Below are positions 1-11,700 of a stretch of 64,000 bases of DNA, piece after piece. The position numbers were made by a program, and so were the translations under genes. This DNA comes from Craspedostauros australis (lineage: Eukaryota; Bacillariophyta; Bacillariophyceae; Mastogloiales; Achnanthaceae): NCBI GenBank assembly GCA_026770025.1, contig JAMXDE010000012.1:434001-498000 (forward strand), in the 5' to 3' direction. The number at the start of each line of letters is the position of its first letter. Position 1 is the stretch's first letter. The notes under the pieces are model-generated. The model had not been told where the DNA came from, searched no databases, and was given only the letters and a program-made list of their open reading frames with translations.

Positions 1-2993
1 AAGATTCCAACAAGAAGGATGGAGAGGAGGATGTCAAACTGGCACCATCCGAATTCGATGACAAGTACCTCGTGGAATTCCAGCCCCATTTGCTACATCA
101 GCATCAAACAGGCGCCACCGGCAACGGTCTCCAATACATCGAGTACCCCAGATTCAACGACGCCGTCGATGCTTTCTTCTCACACATTCAGAACCAGCTC
201 AACCTGCAGCGCGCTCAAACGCAGCAGGCGCAGGCCCAGCAGAGATTGGAGAAGATTCAGAACGATCAGCAGCAGCGCATTCGGAACCTCTTGCGACAAC
301 AGGATCAGCTCAAGTACCAAGCAATGGCCGTCGAACAAAATTCGGAGATGGTCGATCATGCCCTGCAGGTCATCAACTCGGCGTTGAACTCGGGAATGGA
401 TTGGACGCAGCTGCAGGAGTACGTTACCCTCGAGCAGGAGCAGAACCAAAACCCCATCGCATTGCTCATCCACAAGCTCCAACTGGAGCAGGATTGCATG
501 GTACTTCGCTTGCCTGTCCAACACAACGGCGCTGAAGGCAGCAGTGACAGCGACAAAAACGATGGCCATGACGGCGGTGACAGTGAGAAGACACTGGATG
601 TGACTGTCTCGCTGAAGGAAAGCGCGTTTGGCAATTCGAGTTCCCTGTTTGCGAAGTACCGCGCCAGCAAGGACAAATTCCAAAAGACGATGGAGGCATC
701 AGAGAAGGCGTTGCAAGCCGCTGAGGAGACAGCACGACGTCAACTGGCTGAAGCGCAGAAACGGACCCAAAGTCTGTCCTCAAATGTTGCCCTCATACGG
801 AAGCCCATGTGGTTTGAGAAATTCCATTGGTTCATCACAAGCGATAACTATCTGGTGATTGCCGGAAAAGATGCACAACAGAATGAGCAGCTCGTCAAAC
901 GGTATCTGCGAACCGGCGATGCCTACCTCCACGCAGATGTGCATGGTGCGGCGTCCTGCATCCTGCGTGCCAAACGGTACCGCGATACAAGCACGGGCAG
1001 GACCAAACCCTTGCCATTGTCTGATCAGGCATTGCGAGAGGCGGGCAACTTCACCATCTGCAAATCATCGGCCTGGAAGTCGCGCATGGTGACATCCGCG
1101 TGGTGGGTGGAATCGCACCAGGTCAGCAAGACGGCACCGACTGGTGAGTACTTGGTGGTTGGTTCCTTCATGATCCGCGGGAAGAAAAACTTCCTGCCTC
1201 CATCGACTTTGGAGATGGGCCTGGCCGTCCTCTTTCGGCTGGGCGACGATGAAAGCATCGCTCGTCACAAGAATGAACGCCGTGATTTTGCGCTTTTGGC
1301 CAAGGAACAAGAAGAGGAAGAGGCTTTGTTCCTGCAGGATAATCATGACAAGCCCAAACAACAGTCCGGGAAGCAGAGAGCGAGAAATCCAGCAGCAGCA
1401 GCAGCAACCGCCGCTAATGATAATGTCGATGATGGTGACGACGATGATGACATGAGCGTACATGACATCTCTGAGCTGCGGCCAACCCAAAATGCTTCTG
1501 CGAACACAAGCAGCAGCAACGAGCAAACGAAAACGGACATGACTGAACCGCAACCCAACAGCACTGCAGATGCAGGAAGTACATGGACACAGGACGGTCA
1601 GAACGATAGGATAGCAGCGACTACGAACAACATGCCAACAGCAGGTGCAACGGATGAGGACAAGGCAACAGCGGTTTTCACTGCCGACGAAAAGGCCTCA
1701 GGAGAATCCAAAACGGCAACAAAGCCGAAGAAGGGACTCTCCGTCAAAGAACGCAAGCTGATCAAGAAGCACGGATCGTTGGAGGCTGCTGCGAAGGCAG
1801 AGGAGGAACGAACTCGCGCGGAAGAAGCCAGAAAACTCCGGCAACAAGCCAACTCGAAGTCCGGCAAGAAGCAACAGATTTCGGATGTCGATTCCGTATC
1901 AACTAATCGATCAGCAAGCACTGCCAACACCAGCAACAGCAAGCGCGGCAAGAAGGCCAAGATGAAGAAGATGATGAGAAAGTACGCTGATCAAGATGAC
2001 GAGGAACGAGAATTGGCCATGATGGCGCTGCACGGTGGCGAAAAGCAGAAGCGCAAGGATCGCAACAAGCTCAAGGCTCCCATCGCGAGCGCAAGCGAGG
2101 TGAAGGCAGCCAACGATACGCTGGCATTGCTGCGAAAGGATCCTTCCAAGGTCGCGGACCGGCTCCCGGACAGCGTTCGCCAAATCCTGGCGGAGTGCGT
2201 CTCTGTGCCAGGCAACAACGGTGGCAGTGGGAAAGATGCGACAAACAGCGCAGATGCACCAAAAGCAGTGGAGGCAGTTACCAACATCCGCTGGGACAAG
2301 TTCGATGCAGATGTCCTGGAGCAGCTCATGACGTTCCAGCTGGAAGAACAGCAGGTCGCAGCAGCCAAGCGGCTACTCAATCTCAAGCGCACGACAAGAA
2401 TCGACAACTTCTCCGGAAGCCTGTCGGGCATCATTCGCACGATCCGAAAGTACGGACACAAGAACCTTGACACCGGTGAGGAAACCAAGAACGGCAACGC
2501 CAACAACTCCGTTGAGATGAAGCGGAAGACGAAGGCTGAAAAGGTTGCCGAAGACGAGGAATGGAAGAAGACCTTGGCCGAGGAGGGCATCGTGGAAGCA
2601 GACGACGATGATGAAGACGGTGGCCTTGGCGACACCCTGGAACTAAACCGCCTGACATCCCAGCCAGACGCGAAGGACTTGGTGCTCCACGCTGTGCCCG
2701 TGTGCGCGCCGTATCATACTCTATCCAAGTACGCCTACCGCGTCAAGCTCACACCAGGCAACATGAAGCGGGGCAAGGCCGCGAAGCAATGCGTCGAAAT
2801 GTTCATGAAGGATAATTCCAAGGCCCCTTCCGCCACAAGGAACCTTGCCATGATCAAGCAGCTGAACGACAATGACTGGGTCCAGACGCTGGGCTTGGGC
2901 GACGTGAAGATCTCAGCAGCAGGCGCGAGCAAGTTGGCGAAGAATCAGAAATCCAAAGGCAAACAGAAGGGTGGCAAGTCGAAGAAGAGATGA
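1..2993 (+). CDS. NEMF: NEMF/Rqc2 (Tae2) ribosome quality control factor, 5'-truncated by the window edge
   Basis: The frame is open from the first bases, so the start lies outside the window and about 995 C-terminal codons are visible. Family members bind stalled 60S subunits carrying peptidyl-tRNA, recruit the Listerin ligase and add C-terminal tails. The first visible residues (EFQPHLL..., YIEYPRFNDAVDAFF) match the end of the NFACT-N domain. A coiled coil rich in Gln and Glu follows. The NFACT-R (DUF814) domain lies near 800-1240, with KFHWFITSDNYLVIAGKDAQQNE and YLHADVHGA. A long charged, low-complexity linker rich in Asp, Lys and Ala follows. The NFACT-C (DUF3441) domain lies near 2690-2800 (VPVCAPYHTLSKYAYRVKLTPG). 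The C-terminus is Lys-rich. No intron is needed in the visible part. It is convergent with the next gene. Identification is firm; the symbol is by homology. Confidence 0.93.
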   Translation, partial: DSNKKDGEEDVKLAPSEFDDKYLVEFQPHLLHQHQTGATGNGLQYIEYPRFNDAVDAFFSHIQNQLNLQRAQTQQAQAQQRLEKIQNDQQQRIRNLLRQQDQLKYQAMAVEQNSEMVDHALQVINSALNSGMDWTQLQEYVTLEQEQNQNPIALLIHKLQLEQDCMVLRLPVQHNGAEGSSDSDKNDGHDGGDSEKTLDVTVSLKESAFGNSSSLFAKYRASKDKFQKTMEASEKALQAAEETARRQLAEAQKRTQSLSSNVALIRKPMWFEKFHWFITSDNYLVIAGKDAQQNEQLVKRYLRTGDAYLHADVHGAASCILRAKRYRDTSTGRTKPLPLSDQALREAGNFTICKSSAWKSRMVTSAWWVESHQVSKTAPTGEYLVVGSFMIRGKKNFLPPSTLEMGLAVLFRLGDDESIARHKNERRDFALLAKEQEEEEALFLQDNHDKPKQQSGKQRARNPAAAAATAANDNVDDGDDDDDMSVHDISELRPTQNASANTSSSNEQTKTDMTEPQPNSTADAGSTWTQDGQNDRIAATTNNMPTAGATDEDKATAVFTADEKASGESKTATKPKKGLSVKERKLIKKHGSLEAAAKAEEERTRAEEARKLRQQANSKSGKKQQISDVDSVSTNRSASTANTSNSKRGKKAKMKKMMRKYADQDDEERELAMMALHGGEKQKRKDRNKLKAPIASASEVKAANDTLALLRKDPSKVADRLPDSVRQILAECVSVPGNNGGSGKDATNSADAPKAVEAVTNIRWDKFDADVLEQLMTFQLEEQQVAAAKRLLNLKRTTRIDNFSGSLSGIIRTIRKYGHKNLDTGEETKNGNANNSVEMKRKTKAEKVAEDEEWKKTLAEEGIVEADDDDEDGGLGDTLELNRLTSQPDAKDLVLHAVPVCAPYHTLSKYAYRVKLTPGNMKRGKAAKQCVEMFMKDNSKAPSATRNLAMIKQLNDNDWVQTLGLGDVKISAAGASKLAKNQKSKGKQKGGKSKKR

Positions 2994-3487
2994 ACCAATA
3001 GAGACCGTAGTCACGGATCAATACCGCATTCTCTAGAGGACTCCGGTTCCTGTGCCTGATAGGAGCCAACGACTAAAAAGGTTACTGTTCTCTACGAGTA
3101 CTCATGCCCTGTGTTCCTCTGCGTTCCTGAAGGCATTGAGTGATACCGCAGAATAATCTACTCCGCTGTGGATGACTCTATTGCACTGTGCTTCAAGTGT
3201 CGAACTCTCATCCAGGCAAAGACCCCGTCTGGAGAGCGAGGGTTCTCCCAGTTCGCTTCCTTTGATGCTGTCGATTCGCCGAGCGTCATTCCTTCGCGAT
3301 TCTGGATCACGGTCACAGGCGACCCCGCTCACCCGACGATTTCGACCGTGATGCTCCAAAGAGAAGAGCAGATAGAATGATTTTGGGCATCTCGATTTGG
3401 CCTTTGCCAACAGCGGCATATAATAGATGGCAACCTTCTGGCCTCTTCCTCCTTCCTCCACTCCTGCATTCCTCCGCAGCTTTGCGA
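2994..3487. other. convergent intergenic spacer
   Basis: Spacer between two convergent genes. It must hold both 3' UTRs and poly(A) sites. Short ORFs here show no recognisable domain, and no repeat or RNA gene was seen. Confidence 0.6.
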
Positions 3488-6400
3488 TCAGACGTCTGCT
3501 TCACGGAGCCGGTCCGCGATTGTCTTCCATGGTTCGCAAGACTCCGCGTCGCAGCAGTAGGATGACTCGCCAGTGGCCTTGGCACGTTGCCGATCCTCCC
3601 GTCCTCCAGATCTGCGCTTGGTGGCAAGGAGCACTTCAATTTCATCGTTCGTGGAGTCGATGCTGCAGTCTTGCAAGGCCGATTGGTCTTTCCGAACAGC
3701 TTGTGGTATGGGAGTTGCAGTCGCGGCTGCTTCTGGTCCTTCTTCCTCGTCGTCGCGGTTAACAAGGCCTCCGTCGCTGTTCGCCAACTGCCTATCCAAC
3801 CGATCTCGCGTGTCTGCCTGTCCCTTTTCGACGACCGCAAGCCGATTTGCGATGATGGTCAAGATTTCGCCGAGTTCACCAATGCTGTGGGGCGCTGATG
3901 CCTGTGTTGGTGTATGCGAACGAGCGAGACCATTGGTGCGGTGCGTGGGGAAGGGTTCGCGATTGGGATCAGATTGCGACGCCAGACCACGTCCTTGCGA
4001 TGCATCATGTGCGTGATCATGTTCATCCTCACGCTCGCATGTACTTGCACTTGTGCTTGAAGCTGCATTCGTGCCGTACAATGATGATGACTCCGACAGG
4101 GACCCGTCATCGTTGTAGTGACTGTCGTTTCCATCAATGTCGCCACTGTGGCCACAACCGCTGCCACCTTCGCTGATGTAATCAGCATCATGATGGAACG
4201 ACCTGCCTTCGTTCGTATCATCGTAACTCGTGTCATCGTAGCTCCTATCATCATCATCATCATCATCATCGCTGTCCATGAAACGACTCTCAGCGTCGAC
4301 GTCATCGTCACCGTCACCGTAGGCATTTGTGTCACGATTGTAGTGCTGGAGAATGCCGTCCACGTCATTCAGCTCCGGCTTGAGAGACATGTGGTGCTCC
4401 ATTTCGAGCTCTGCGATCCGTTCGTGCAGCGCGTCATTCTCTTCCCTGTGCAGCTGGATGGATTGGTTGAGCTCCGCAACTCGTAGTTCGTACTCGGCGA
4501 TGCGTGAAACATGCATTCGATTTTCTCCCATCAGCTGCTTCGTCTGAGCCAGGAGCTTGATGTCGGACACGATCTCGTTCTTGGATCTGGGATGACGGGG
4601 CAGCGTCTTTGTCCTCTCCCTAGCCTTGCAGAGCTTGTCGATTTCGGTCTTGAGCACGTCGATGGTTTCCTGGTAGTCCGCTTCGCGCTGGCGGAAGGCG
4701 CTTCTCTCCTTCTGGATAGTCTCCAGACGGGTTTGCATCTTCTTGACTTCGATTTGGAAGAGGTTGAACTTGGCGCGCTTCTGCTGGCTCTCGCATCGCT
4801 GAGCTTCGACAGCACGCTTCAGCTTGAAGAGGTTGGAGGAGTCGATTTTGATGATTTCCTTGAGCGTGGCGCACTCCATCTCCAGCGATTCTGCGCGCTT
4901 CTTCCATTCGTAGTCTCCAACAGAATCGTCACTGTCATCTACGTCCGGGCTGTACGCCAGAAAGACAGGACCCGAAGTAGCCGAGGGTAGGACAGGCGGA
5001 GACAGCGGAGAGGTGATTGGGGTTGGTGGTACTGGCTTTGCGTAGTCTTCTTGGTTCGGCGTTGATGGGGTGCGGTTGGTGTCAGCGGTGTTGTCGCTGT
5101 TGCTGCTTGCGACAGTCTCTGGAGTCGTAGTGATCGGTTGCGAATGATGGTACCGCATTCCATTCTTCACGCTTGTTGGTAGAGGAGTTGTGGAGGATCC
5201 AATGCCTACTTTCGTCGCGAATGATCTTGCTTTTGAGTTTTGCTCGGCCCCCACGTTGTTGCTGTTGCTGCCGCTGGCAATGGTGTTGAAGTTGGTGACG
5301 TTGCGGCTTTCTTGGTTTGGCGACAATGCTCCAACTGACACTTGGGCCGACGCGTCATCTGCGTTGCTGTCGTAGTCGTTCTTGCTGCTGCGAGTATGAT
5401 TGTCTTGGTTGTCACTGACGGTATCGCTTGCGATGACTGTTTTGCGAGCGGTTCTTCCGCGGTCTTCACCGACAGTGTTCTGGCTGGCGACACCTGCCGC
5501 ATCATTCCCACCGTTGTGGCCGTCATCATTGGCCTCGTTGTTACCCTTTGCACCAGTGTCCGTGTCAGCATCAGCACCTCCATACCACATGCGTCGGGTG
5601 TTTTCGAAGACGACGAAGACCTCTGCCAGCTGCTTGGGTGTGAGGCTCAATGCGCCGCTGCAGGATGGTACGGCATCCTCTGGCGGCTGCTCTTCGATGT
5701 ACACGATGTCATCCTCTTCTTCTTCCCCTCCATCGTCAGAATGGAACTCAGGATCTTGAAGTTGGCTGTTTTGTTGGCTACAGTCAAGATCATGATCACG
5801 ATAATCATCACGATTACGTCCAACAGTAAGGTCCCTGCGGTGGATATTCTCGCCGTTGTTGCTGTTGCTGTTGCTGCTGGTGGTGATACTGCCGATGCCT
5901 CCACTGCTCGCATTCTCATCCACGACATCGTAGACATGACGATAGTTCCCATTTGGTGTATTCTCTGCTTCTGCTACTGCTTCTACGACTGGTGCAGGCG
6001 CAGGTGGTTGATGGGATTGGCTGTTGCCTCTAGGCGATAATGATAACGGGAGAGACCGCCCGTACGCTACGATGGGATTCTCAACATTGAGGATGGACTT
6101 GGTGATATCAAAGAATGGTTGTCGAGTTTGTTTGCTGGCCTTGTCGCTGTTGTTGCTGCCGGAGTTCGTGGCGCCATTGCTTCCCTTCTTCGACGGCTTC
6201 ACATTGGAAGAAGACTGATTGGGCATGCGGTACCGTGACGGAGGTAGCTTGTTCCGCTTGACCTTCTTGCGTGAAGCGACATTGGAACTCAGGTTGTGAG
6301 AGGCCACCGCCGTCACCGCACTTGATGTGACGCTGGACGAATCGGAGGAAGCTTCGCTTCGGGGAGTACTTGTGCCTACGCTCCTGTTCGCACTGCGCTC

Positions 6401-6580
6401 ATGGGGTGAGCGGTCAGTGTTGGCATGGGGGCTTTGGGTGTGCGATGTGCCGGAGACAAACTGACCGACATCACCGACCAAGTGGGGATACTGGAAGATG
6501 GTGCCGAAGAGGTTCTTTCGTGGTGGCGTGTGGCTCATGTTGATTGATGATTGGATGGGCGGCTGCGGCGCTGAGACCAT
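3488..6580 (-). CDS. long coiled-coil, low-complexity protein of unknown function
   Basis: About 1030 residues in one exon. The frame opens further upstream only at a TTG; the first ATG in a sensible context is near 6580 (MVSAPQPPIQ), and a second candidate is 14 codons later (MSHTPPRKNLF). The N-terminal half is Ser, Asn and Asp-rich and probably disordered. A heptad-type coiled coil lies near 4380-4900, from YEWKKRAESLEMECATLKEI to about ERIAELEMEHHM. Next comes an acidic block of Asp codons (an ATC/GAT triplet run on the plus strand near 4245-4275). The C-terminus is basic and Ser-rich. No signal peptide or membrane segment is seen. The coding signature is the long frame and coiled coil; the family is not recognised. 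A centrosomal or scaffold role would be a guess. Confidence 0.72.
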   Translation of the reverse strand: MVSAPQPPIQSSINMSHTPPRKNLFGTIFQYPHLVGDVGQFVSGTSHTQSPHANTDRSPHERSANRSVGTSTPRSEASSDSSSVTSSAVTAVASHNLSSNVASRKKVKRNKLPPSRYRMPNQSSSNVKPSKKGSNGATNSGSNNSDKASKQTRQPFFDITKSILNVENPIVAYGRSLPLSLSPRGNSQSHQPPAPAPVVEAVAEAENTPNGNYRHVYDVVDENASSGGIGSITTSSNSNSNNGENIHRRDLTVGRNRDDYRDHDLDCSQQNSQLQDPEFHSDDGGEEEEDDIVYIEEQPPEDAVPSCSGALSLTPKQLAEVFVVFENTRRMWYGGADADTDTGAKGNNEANDDGHNGGNDAAGVASQNTVGEDRGRTARKTVIASDTVSDNQDNHTRSSKNDYDSNADDASAQVSVGALSPNQESRNVTNFNTIASGSNSNNVGAEQNSKARSFATKVGIGSSTTPLPTSVKNGMRYHHSQPITTTPETVASSNSDNTADTNRTPSTPNQEDYAKPVPPTPITSPLSPPVLPSATSGPVFLAYSPDVDDSDDSVGDYEWKKRAESLEMECATLKEIIKIDSSNLFKLKRAVEAQRCESQQKRAKFNLFQIEVKKMQTRLETIQKERSAFRQREADYQETIDVLKTEIDKLCKARERTKTLPRHPRSKNEIVSDIKLLAQTKQLMGENRMHVSRIAEYELRVAELNQSIQLHREENDALHERIAELEMEHHMSLKPELNDVDGILQHYNRDTNAYGDGDDDVDAESRFMDSDDDDDDDDRSYDDTSYDDTNEGRSFHHDADYISEGGSGCGHSGDIDGNDSHYNDDGSLSESSSLYGTNAASSTSASTCEREDEHDHAHDASQGRGLASQSDPNREPFPTHRTNGLARSHTPTQASAPHSIGELGEILTIIANRLAVVEKGQADTRDRLDRQLANSDGGLVNRDDEEEGPEAAATATPIPQAVRKDQSALQDCSIDSTNDEIEVLLATKRRSGGREDRQRAKATGESSYCCDAESCEPWKTIADRLREADV

Positions 6581-7619
6581 TGAGATAGTTGGGATCTGTG
6601 CTGTAGTAGAGTGCAATGTTGCGCAGTGGACTATCGTGAATCGTTGGTGTAGAGCTCTATCAATGGTCGTTCCTCTGAGTGGTGCCTTGTGTGGCGCTTT
6701 GAAGGGTGCTCTGAATGCTGTCTTGTGCGATGCGGCTGACGATCTGTTGCATGCCTCTTGCTGTGCTTTGATTGTGGCAATTGCACAGCATCAATCATCA
6801 CAAGGCACCGCCATAGTCGTAGCTGTCATCAGAGATGCATCCTCCGCCCCTTCCGGTTGATGACAATGACAATCTGTCAAACTTGACGGCCGTTTCTGCT
6901 GTCTTCATCTCAATCCCTTTGGAAGGACGGTCTTGTACGTTGGCTCATACTCAACCTGTGTATTATATCTGGTTGTCTTGACGTACGTCACATTGTGTGA
7001 GTATGCCTCTTCCACACCAATAAAGAGGGCAGCGGCTACAAGTATATTTTCTCGAGTCAAGCGTCTCTTGTGGTGTCATGTGTTGTCCTTGTCATCGTCG
7101 CCTTGGGTTGTCGCCTGCTTCTTCTCTTGTTTGTGTCTGTGTCCGTTGCTCTTTCTCTCCCTTTGGCGCTCTCTCACAAAACGGAGCGATCGTGTTGCGA
7201 AGAAGTGTCATCGTCCCTGACCAGAAATTTCGTCCAGAATCTTAGGTCGTGGGTACTTGTTCCAGTCAATCAAGGATGATGACGCGAGTCATGTTGGTGC
7301 AGTAGACTCTCATCGGAACAATACCGCCGGGACAGACACCGGACGGAGCAAGGACGTGCCAGTCATCAAAAGATTTGATTCGGCGGCTGGCAGTCATTAT
7401 CACCACCAAGCTGCACAGCACAAGGCAAACAGCAGCAAAGAGGCGAACAACAACAACAAACACGCAAACAAGCAAACGAGCACAACAGCTCATAATCTTG
7501 TGTAAACAGTTAGGATTCGGGCGTAGACGGCGCGAATTGGTGGAGAATGCCTCTTGGATCTGCTGGCTTCGGGATAGCCATGTGATGCAGTTCAAGAGAG
7601 GTGTACTGATTGAAGAGTT
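6581..7619. other. intergenic region upstream of the coiled-coil gene
   Basis: Promoter and 5' UTR side of the minus-strand gene. It contains short CA/AAC-rich stretches around 7430-7500 but no ORF with a recognisable domain, no tRNA-like B box and no strong repeat. Nothing else is supported. Confidence 0.5.
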
Positions 7620-8727
7620 GTTACTGTAGCGATGAGTAGAAGAGTGCTTTGTAGCTAATCCTTGTCTGTTTATTATGGGTTAGCTTTGTAGTGTTAGTAG
7701 GGTGAAGAAACAATGCCACACAACTTGGTGAGACCCTGCACTGATGTACTTGGTTCAGTGCCACAGGGTAGGCGATCATTACAGTGCCTTGCTCTCCATA
7801 CATGTAGACACACTGCAGTGTAGGTCATGACTCCTGGTAGTGATGGTCATGAAGCAGTGGCTGTGGTTGGAGCTGACCCTCGGATTCCATTGCTTGAGTT
7901 GAAGCAGATTGGATACACGCGTCATGACTACGGCTGTGATGCAGTAGTCAACAGCATGAAGGGAATCGAGGTATGTTGTAGTATAAGGATCTGAAGAGCA
8001 CATAGTTCCCAAGGTGAGGTGTGAGTCAGGTCGGTCATGCTTGAGTCATGATGGATTCGTGAATGGAGGAGAGAAAGGAGGAGAAAATATTTGGTGGTCA
8101 ATCAAGTCAGAAGATTTCGCGCCAAAACAAGAATTTCTCCCATCGGGTTGATACCGTGTCCGGTAGTAGTCTGTCCCTTATTGAATCTCAACTCAGCTCA
8201 TGTCTGTTGATGGGACGGATTTCCGCATTGTTGAACCAAAGCCATTCAACAAGCTCTGGTACTCTCACAAATTCAGACATGCTGGGCTTCGATACGAAAC
8301 TGGTGTGTGTATTGAGACTGGACATCTTGTGTGGGTGCAGGGACCCTATGTTTGTGGTGAATACCCAGACATCACCATCTTCCGTGAATCCCTCAGGCAG
8401 CAACTGGATCCTGGTGAGCAGGTCGTCACAGACAAAGGGTACAGAGGCAAGGCAGCATATTGTTTGGAGCGCACTCGTTTCAATGGAGTTGTCCGTGCCC
8501 GCCATGAGACCGTCCACAAGAGGTTCAAAAATTGGGGGTGTCTTGACAACAAGTGGCGCCATGCTCACGAGCGGCATCAGCTTGCAATGTATTTGGTAGC
8601 TGCAATAACACAACTGGAGTTGCAGCACACAAACCCCTTGTTCGACATTCACCAGACAATGGCAAACATAATGGAGGTGAGAACCTGGGTTGCCTCGCTC
8701 GTGGAAGATCCAGAGCAGAACAGCTAA
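7620..8727 (+). mobile_element. decayed DDE (IS5/PIF-Harbinger-like) DNA transposon
   Basis: The 3' part encodes a DDE_Tnp_4-type catalytic domain. The 5' part (7620-8140) is about three-quarters identical by eye to the minus strand of 36276-36800, in inverted orientation. Both copies keep a coding-like stretch ending in a FAPKQE motif. The 5' coding part is broken by stops and frame changes. Terminal inverted repeats and target duplications were not found, so the true element ends are unknown. Confidence 0.75.
8200..8727 (+). pseudogene. DDE superfamily transposase, catalytic part
   Basis: 175 codons opening at ATG 8200, after an in-frame stop. SVDGTDFRI carries the first catalytic Asp. WYSHKF, GLRYETGVCI and WVQGPYVCGEYPDI follow the order of diatom IS5/Harbinger-like DDE_Tnp_4 transposases. 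VVTDKGYRG carries the second Asp, and ARHETVHKRFKNWG the expected catalytic Glu. ITQLELQHTNPLFDI closes the domain. The usual N-terminal helix-turn-helix region is separated from this ORF by stops, so the gene is probably dead. A short intron removing the break cannot be excluded. Confidence 0.85.
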
Positions 8728-11700
8728 TGCATAGATAACACATTGGTTCATAGAGTACAGGTTTAATTCACAGCCCTTGGTGTTGTAGTGGTGTGTCTTG
8801 CCATTTGGATAGCACGTGGGGATGCATGGAGGCGCTGGAATGGTGACCCCCCAAAAACTGATACGACACAACAATGCGATGGTATGCTTGGGCAATGAGC
8901 ACACATGTTTCTGTGAACCAACACAGAATTGCAGAGGAGTGTATGTGCATGGTGCATTGTGTCCACACAGTCGTAGTTGCCAACGATGTCTCCAGAAATG
9001 ATGCCGAGATTCTGTGAGACTGTGTATGCTGAATGAGCCACTGCTACTATACTGGAGGTGTGATTTCACATTGTGCGGACCCAGGAATACAGAGGCGCCA
9101 AGGAGGAAGCCAATCTGGCTGCTTGACAAGTGTTGCTTTGGACCAGACCAGTGCAACGGATCCAAGAAAGGGAGCGTGCGAGCGAAGTGCATGGGACTGG
9201 TGAAGCTATCTTCGTGTAGGAATCGTTGTACACACTATAGTAGAGTTGCTGTGAGAAATGGCTGCAACCGAGGATACAAGCAGTCGTATACCGCGAGGAG
9301 AAACGAATGATGCATGCAGATGGCACGCTGGGCTCGACAGCCGCACACAGAGCAAAAGGGGAGAGGCAGGAACAGTGGCGAGATGACTAGCACAAGGGTG
9401 ACTACATTGTCATGGGGGTGCATGTGTGGGAACAAGATCGCACCTATGATGCCTGTGAAGGATACAGAGACGAACGAAGACGGCTCACAGAACTGCTGAT
9501 CGACAGGCTGAGGGGGTGATGGTGTGAATCGATGGAAGGCAACCGAAGAGGAGCAGGATGATGAATGAAGGGAACCAAAATGGGCGAGCATCATAGCAAT
9601 GCAAGAACGAAGAAGGGTGCTACATACACAGAAGAACAGAGAGATGACGATGGGATGCGATGAAAGCGAAGATCGATTTGGCTTGCCATCATCAAACTCG
9701 AAATGCGGCGACCGATTGCAAGTCGACGGCATTGATTTGTCTGCCCGAAGGCGTAGACCCAGCCAACCGATAGGAAAGATGGACAAAAAATGAACGCCAC
9801 CACAAACCAGCGCAGCCTGACGGACGGCACAAAAGTCTGCTGGAAGAATGGTGAAGACAACGACAGAGTCTGCCAACCTGCGAGGACCAGAACCACACGG
9901 AAGGCGCAGACAGCGACTGTCAGACACAAAGCAAAACAAAAGCTGTAGAAAGCAATCCCGAAACAGAAAAATGGCAAAATCACGATGAATTAGAGTGTAA
10001 AGATGAACAAAGATGAATAATTCTGCTAGTAATTACGAATCGGTTTTGGATAGAGCTCCTTTTACGATTTTCCACTGCCCCCCGAGGATTGCTTCCTGTG
10101 AGAAGGAGGTGTGGAGGATGTTGGGCTTCCTTGATGGCAGCGCCAACTCTGGTTCATGACTCGCGATGCGTGAACTCTGCACGCATGCATGCATGGTGGT
10201 CACTGCGAAACTCCTCGCACGAGCACCATGCGTCCAGCATAACATGGCATCCCGAAAATGGCTATTGGCGAGAATGTGCAATCGTGTGTCTCGTCAAGAA
10301 CTCCACTGTTCATTGCACGAGGATCGAATGCGGGAGAGGCGCCTCTCTCTACCAATACCTACGAACTCGTACACAAAGAGAGACAAACAGACAGAGTCCT
10401 CTCCAGAGGAGAATACTCTACGAAAGAGTGCACACTTGGCACGTCATGTGCTGTCCCGAATGGATCTCGCCAGAGAGTGAGTTTCCACCCTCCGGCGATC
10501 ACCTTCTGGGAGAGATGCTGATCCCAGGAGCATCGGAAAGGGAGGGCATGTCTATTCGCACCTATGAAGCAGTACCGCAGACTCCCAAGAGTGCGGAAGA
10601 TGGAGCACAGTCATTTGCATTTGCATTGCGTTTGCAATGTTCGTGCCTTTGCTGACTTTCTTGGACCCTGTCGGAGACATGAGCAGTTCACGAGTAGATA
10701 CATGCCCTGAGATGTATAGTATCGCAGTTGTTCAAGAGCAGGGTATCACAGAGCACACGGCAAGAGATTGCTTTACTTTTATCTGTTTGTTTGTTTGTTT
10801 GTTTGTTTGTTTGTTTGTTTGTTTGTTTGTTTGTTTGTTTGTTTGTTTGTTTGTTTGTTTCGGTAGAGGTAGAGAGTGAGAGAGAGGGGGGAATACAGAC
10901 AGTCTGAGGTGGGGCATTGCTCTTTTGGTTGGAATAGTCATGCCCCCAGGCTTCACCATCAGCGTTCGTCTTTTTCCGTTTCGCAAATCGCCTATCATGC
11001 GTCGCCAAAATGTGAGAGCCAAATGAGGACCCCGTGAGGGTTTCGATGTTTGCTTGGGAAGGCGAGCGCGTTGAGCACTTTGGTCCCAGAGCGCCTCCGC
11101 GGATGACGGACAGAGAATGGCAGTGTCACACAACACATACTCGTTCACCGTAGAACTCTACTGTAGGCCCCACTCAAGTGTCATTGATGGGCATCGTAAT
11201 CGATCTGTGAATACGGCATTGATGGAACAGACGCAGCGAGTGTGCTAATCGAACGGTACTTCATGCTTTGCTATTGCGCAGCCGACATTCTTGTGGTCAT
11301 CCAATCGCGTTTGGGTGCTTTACATCACAGCAAAAAGAACTGGTGGTTCTCGTGCAGGAGGCAATCTACGCACGATTTCTGATCACAATGCATCAACAAT
11401 CAGAACTACTCTACTATTCACGTGTCGAATTGCCGATTCGCTTCGAGCTTCACATCCGCACCAAAGGCCCCTGGGAAATCAGAATACAATACTTCGGACA
11501 TCGCCGCTTTATATCCTCATCAATGACAGAGGAATCGTATAAATCTGGAGCAAAGCATGAACCCGTTTTCCAGAAACGCTCCGATCACAGATCGTGAAGT
11601 TCCCAAACATTGTCTGCGTACACGGAGACACAGGAAATACCAGTGCTGATCTCCCTCAAGTTGAGTGCAGACTGGGCCGTAGGGTACCGTAGCGTGGAGT

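Noticed and set aside
8188-9192. 334-codon minus-strand ORF
   Set aside because: Overlaps the transposase catalytic domain on the opposite strand; composition is Cys/His/Leu-rich without domain signals.
9235-9983. Minus-strand ORFs of 130-234 codons
   Set aside because: Cys/Phe/Ser-rich translation in non-coding DNA; no domain, no conserved motif.
10637-11148. ORFs with Cys-Leu-Phe-Val or Thr-Asn-Lys-Gln repeats
   Set aside because: Produced by the TGTT microsatellite.
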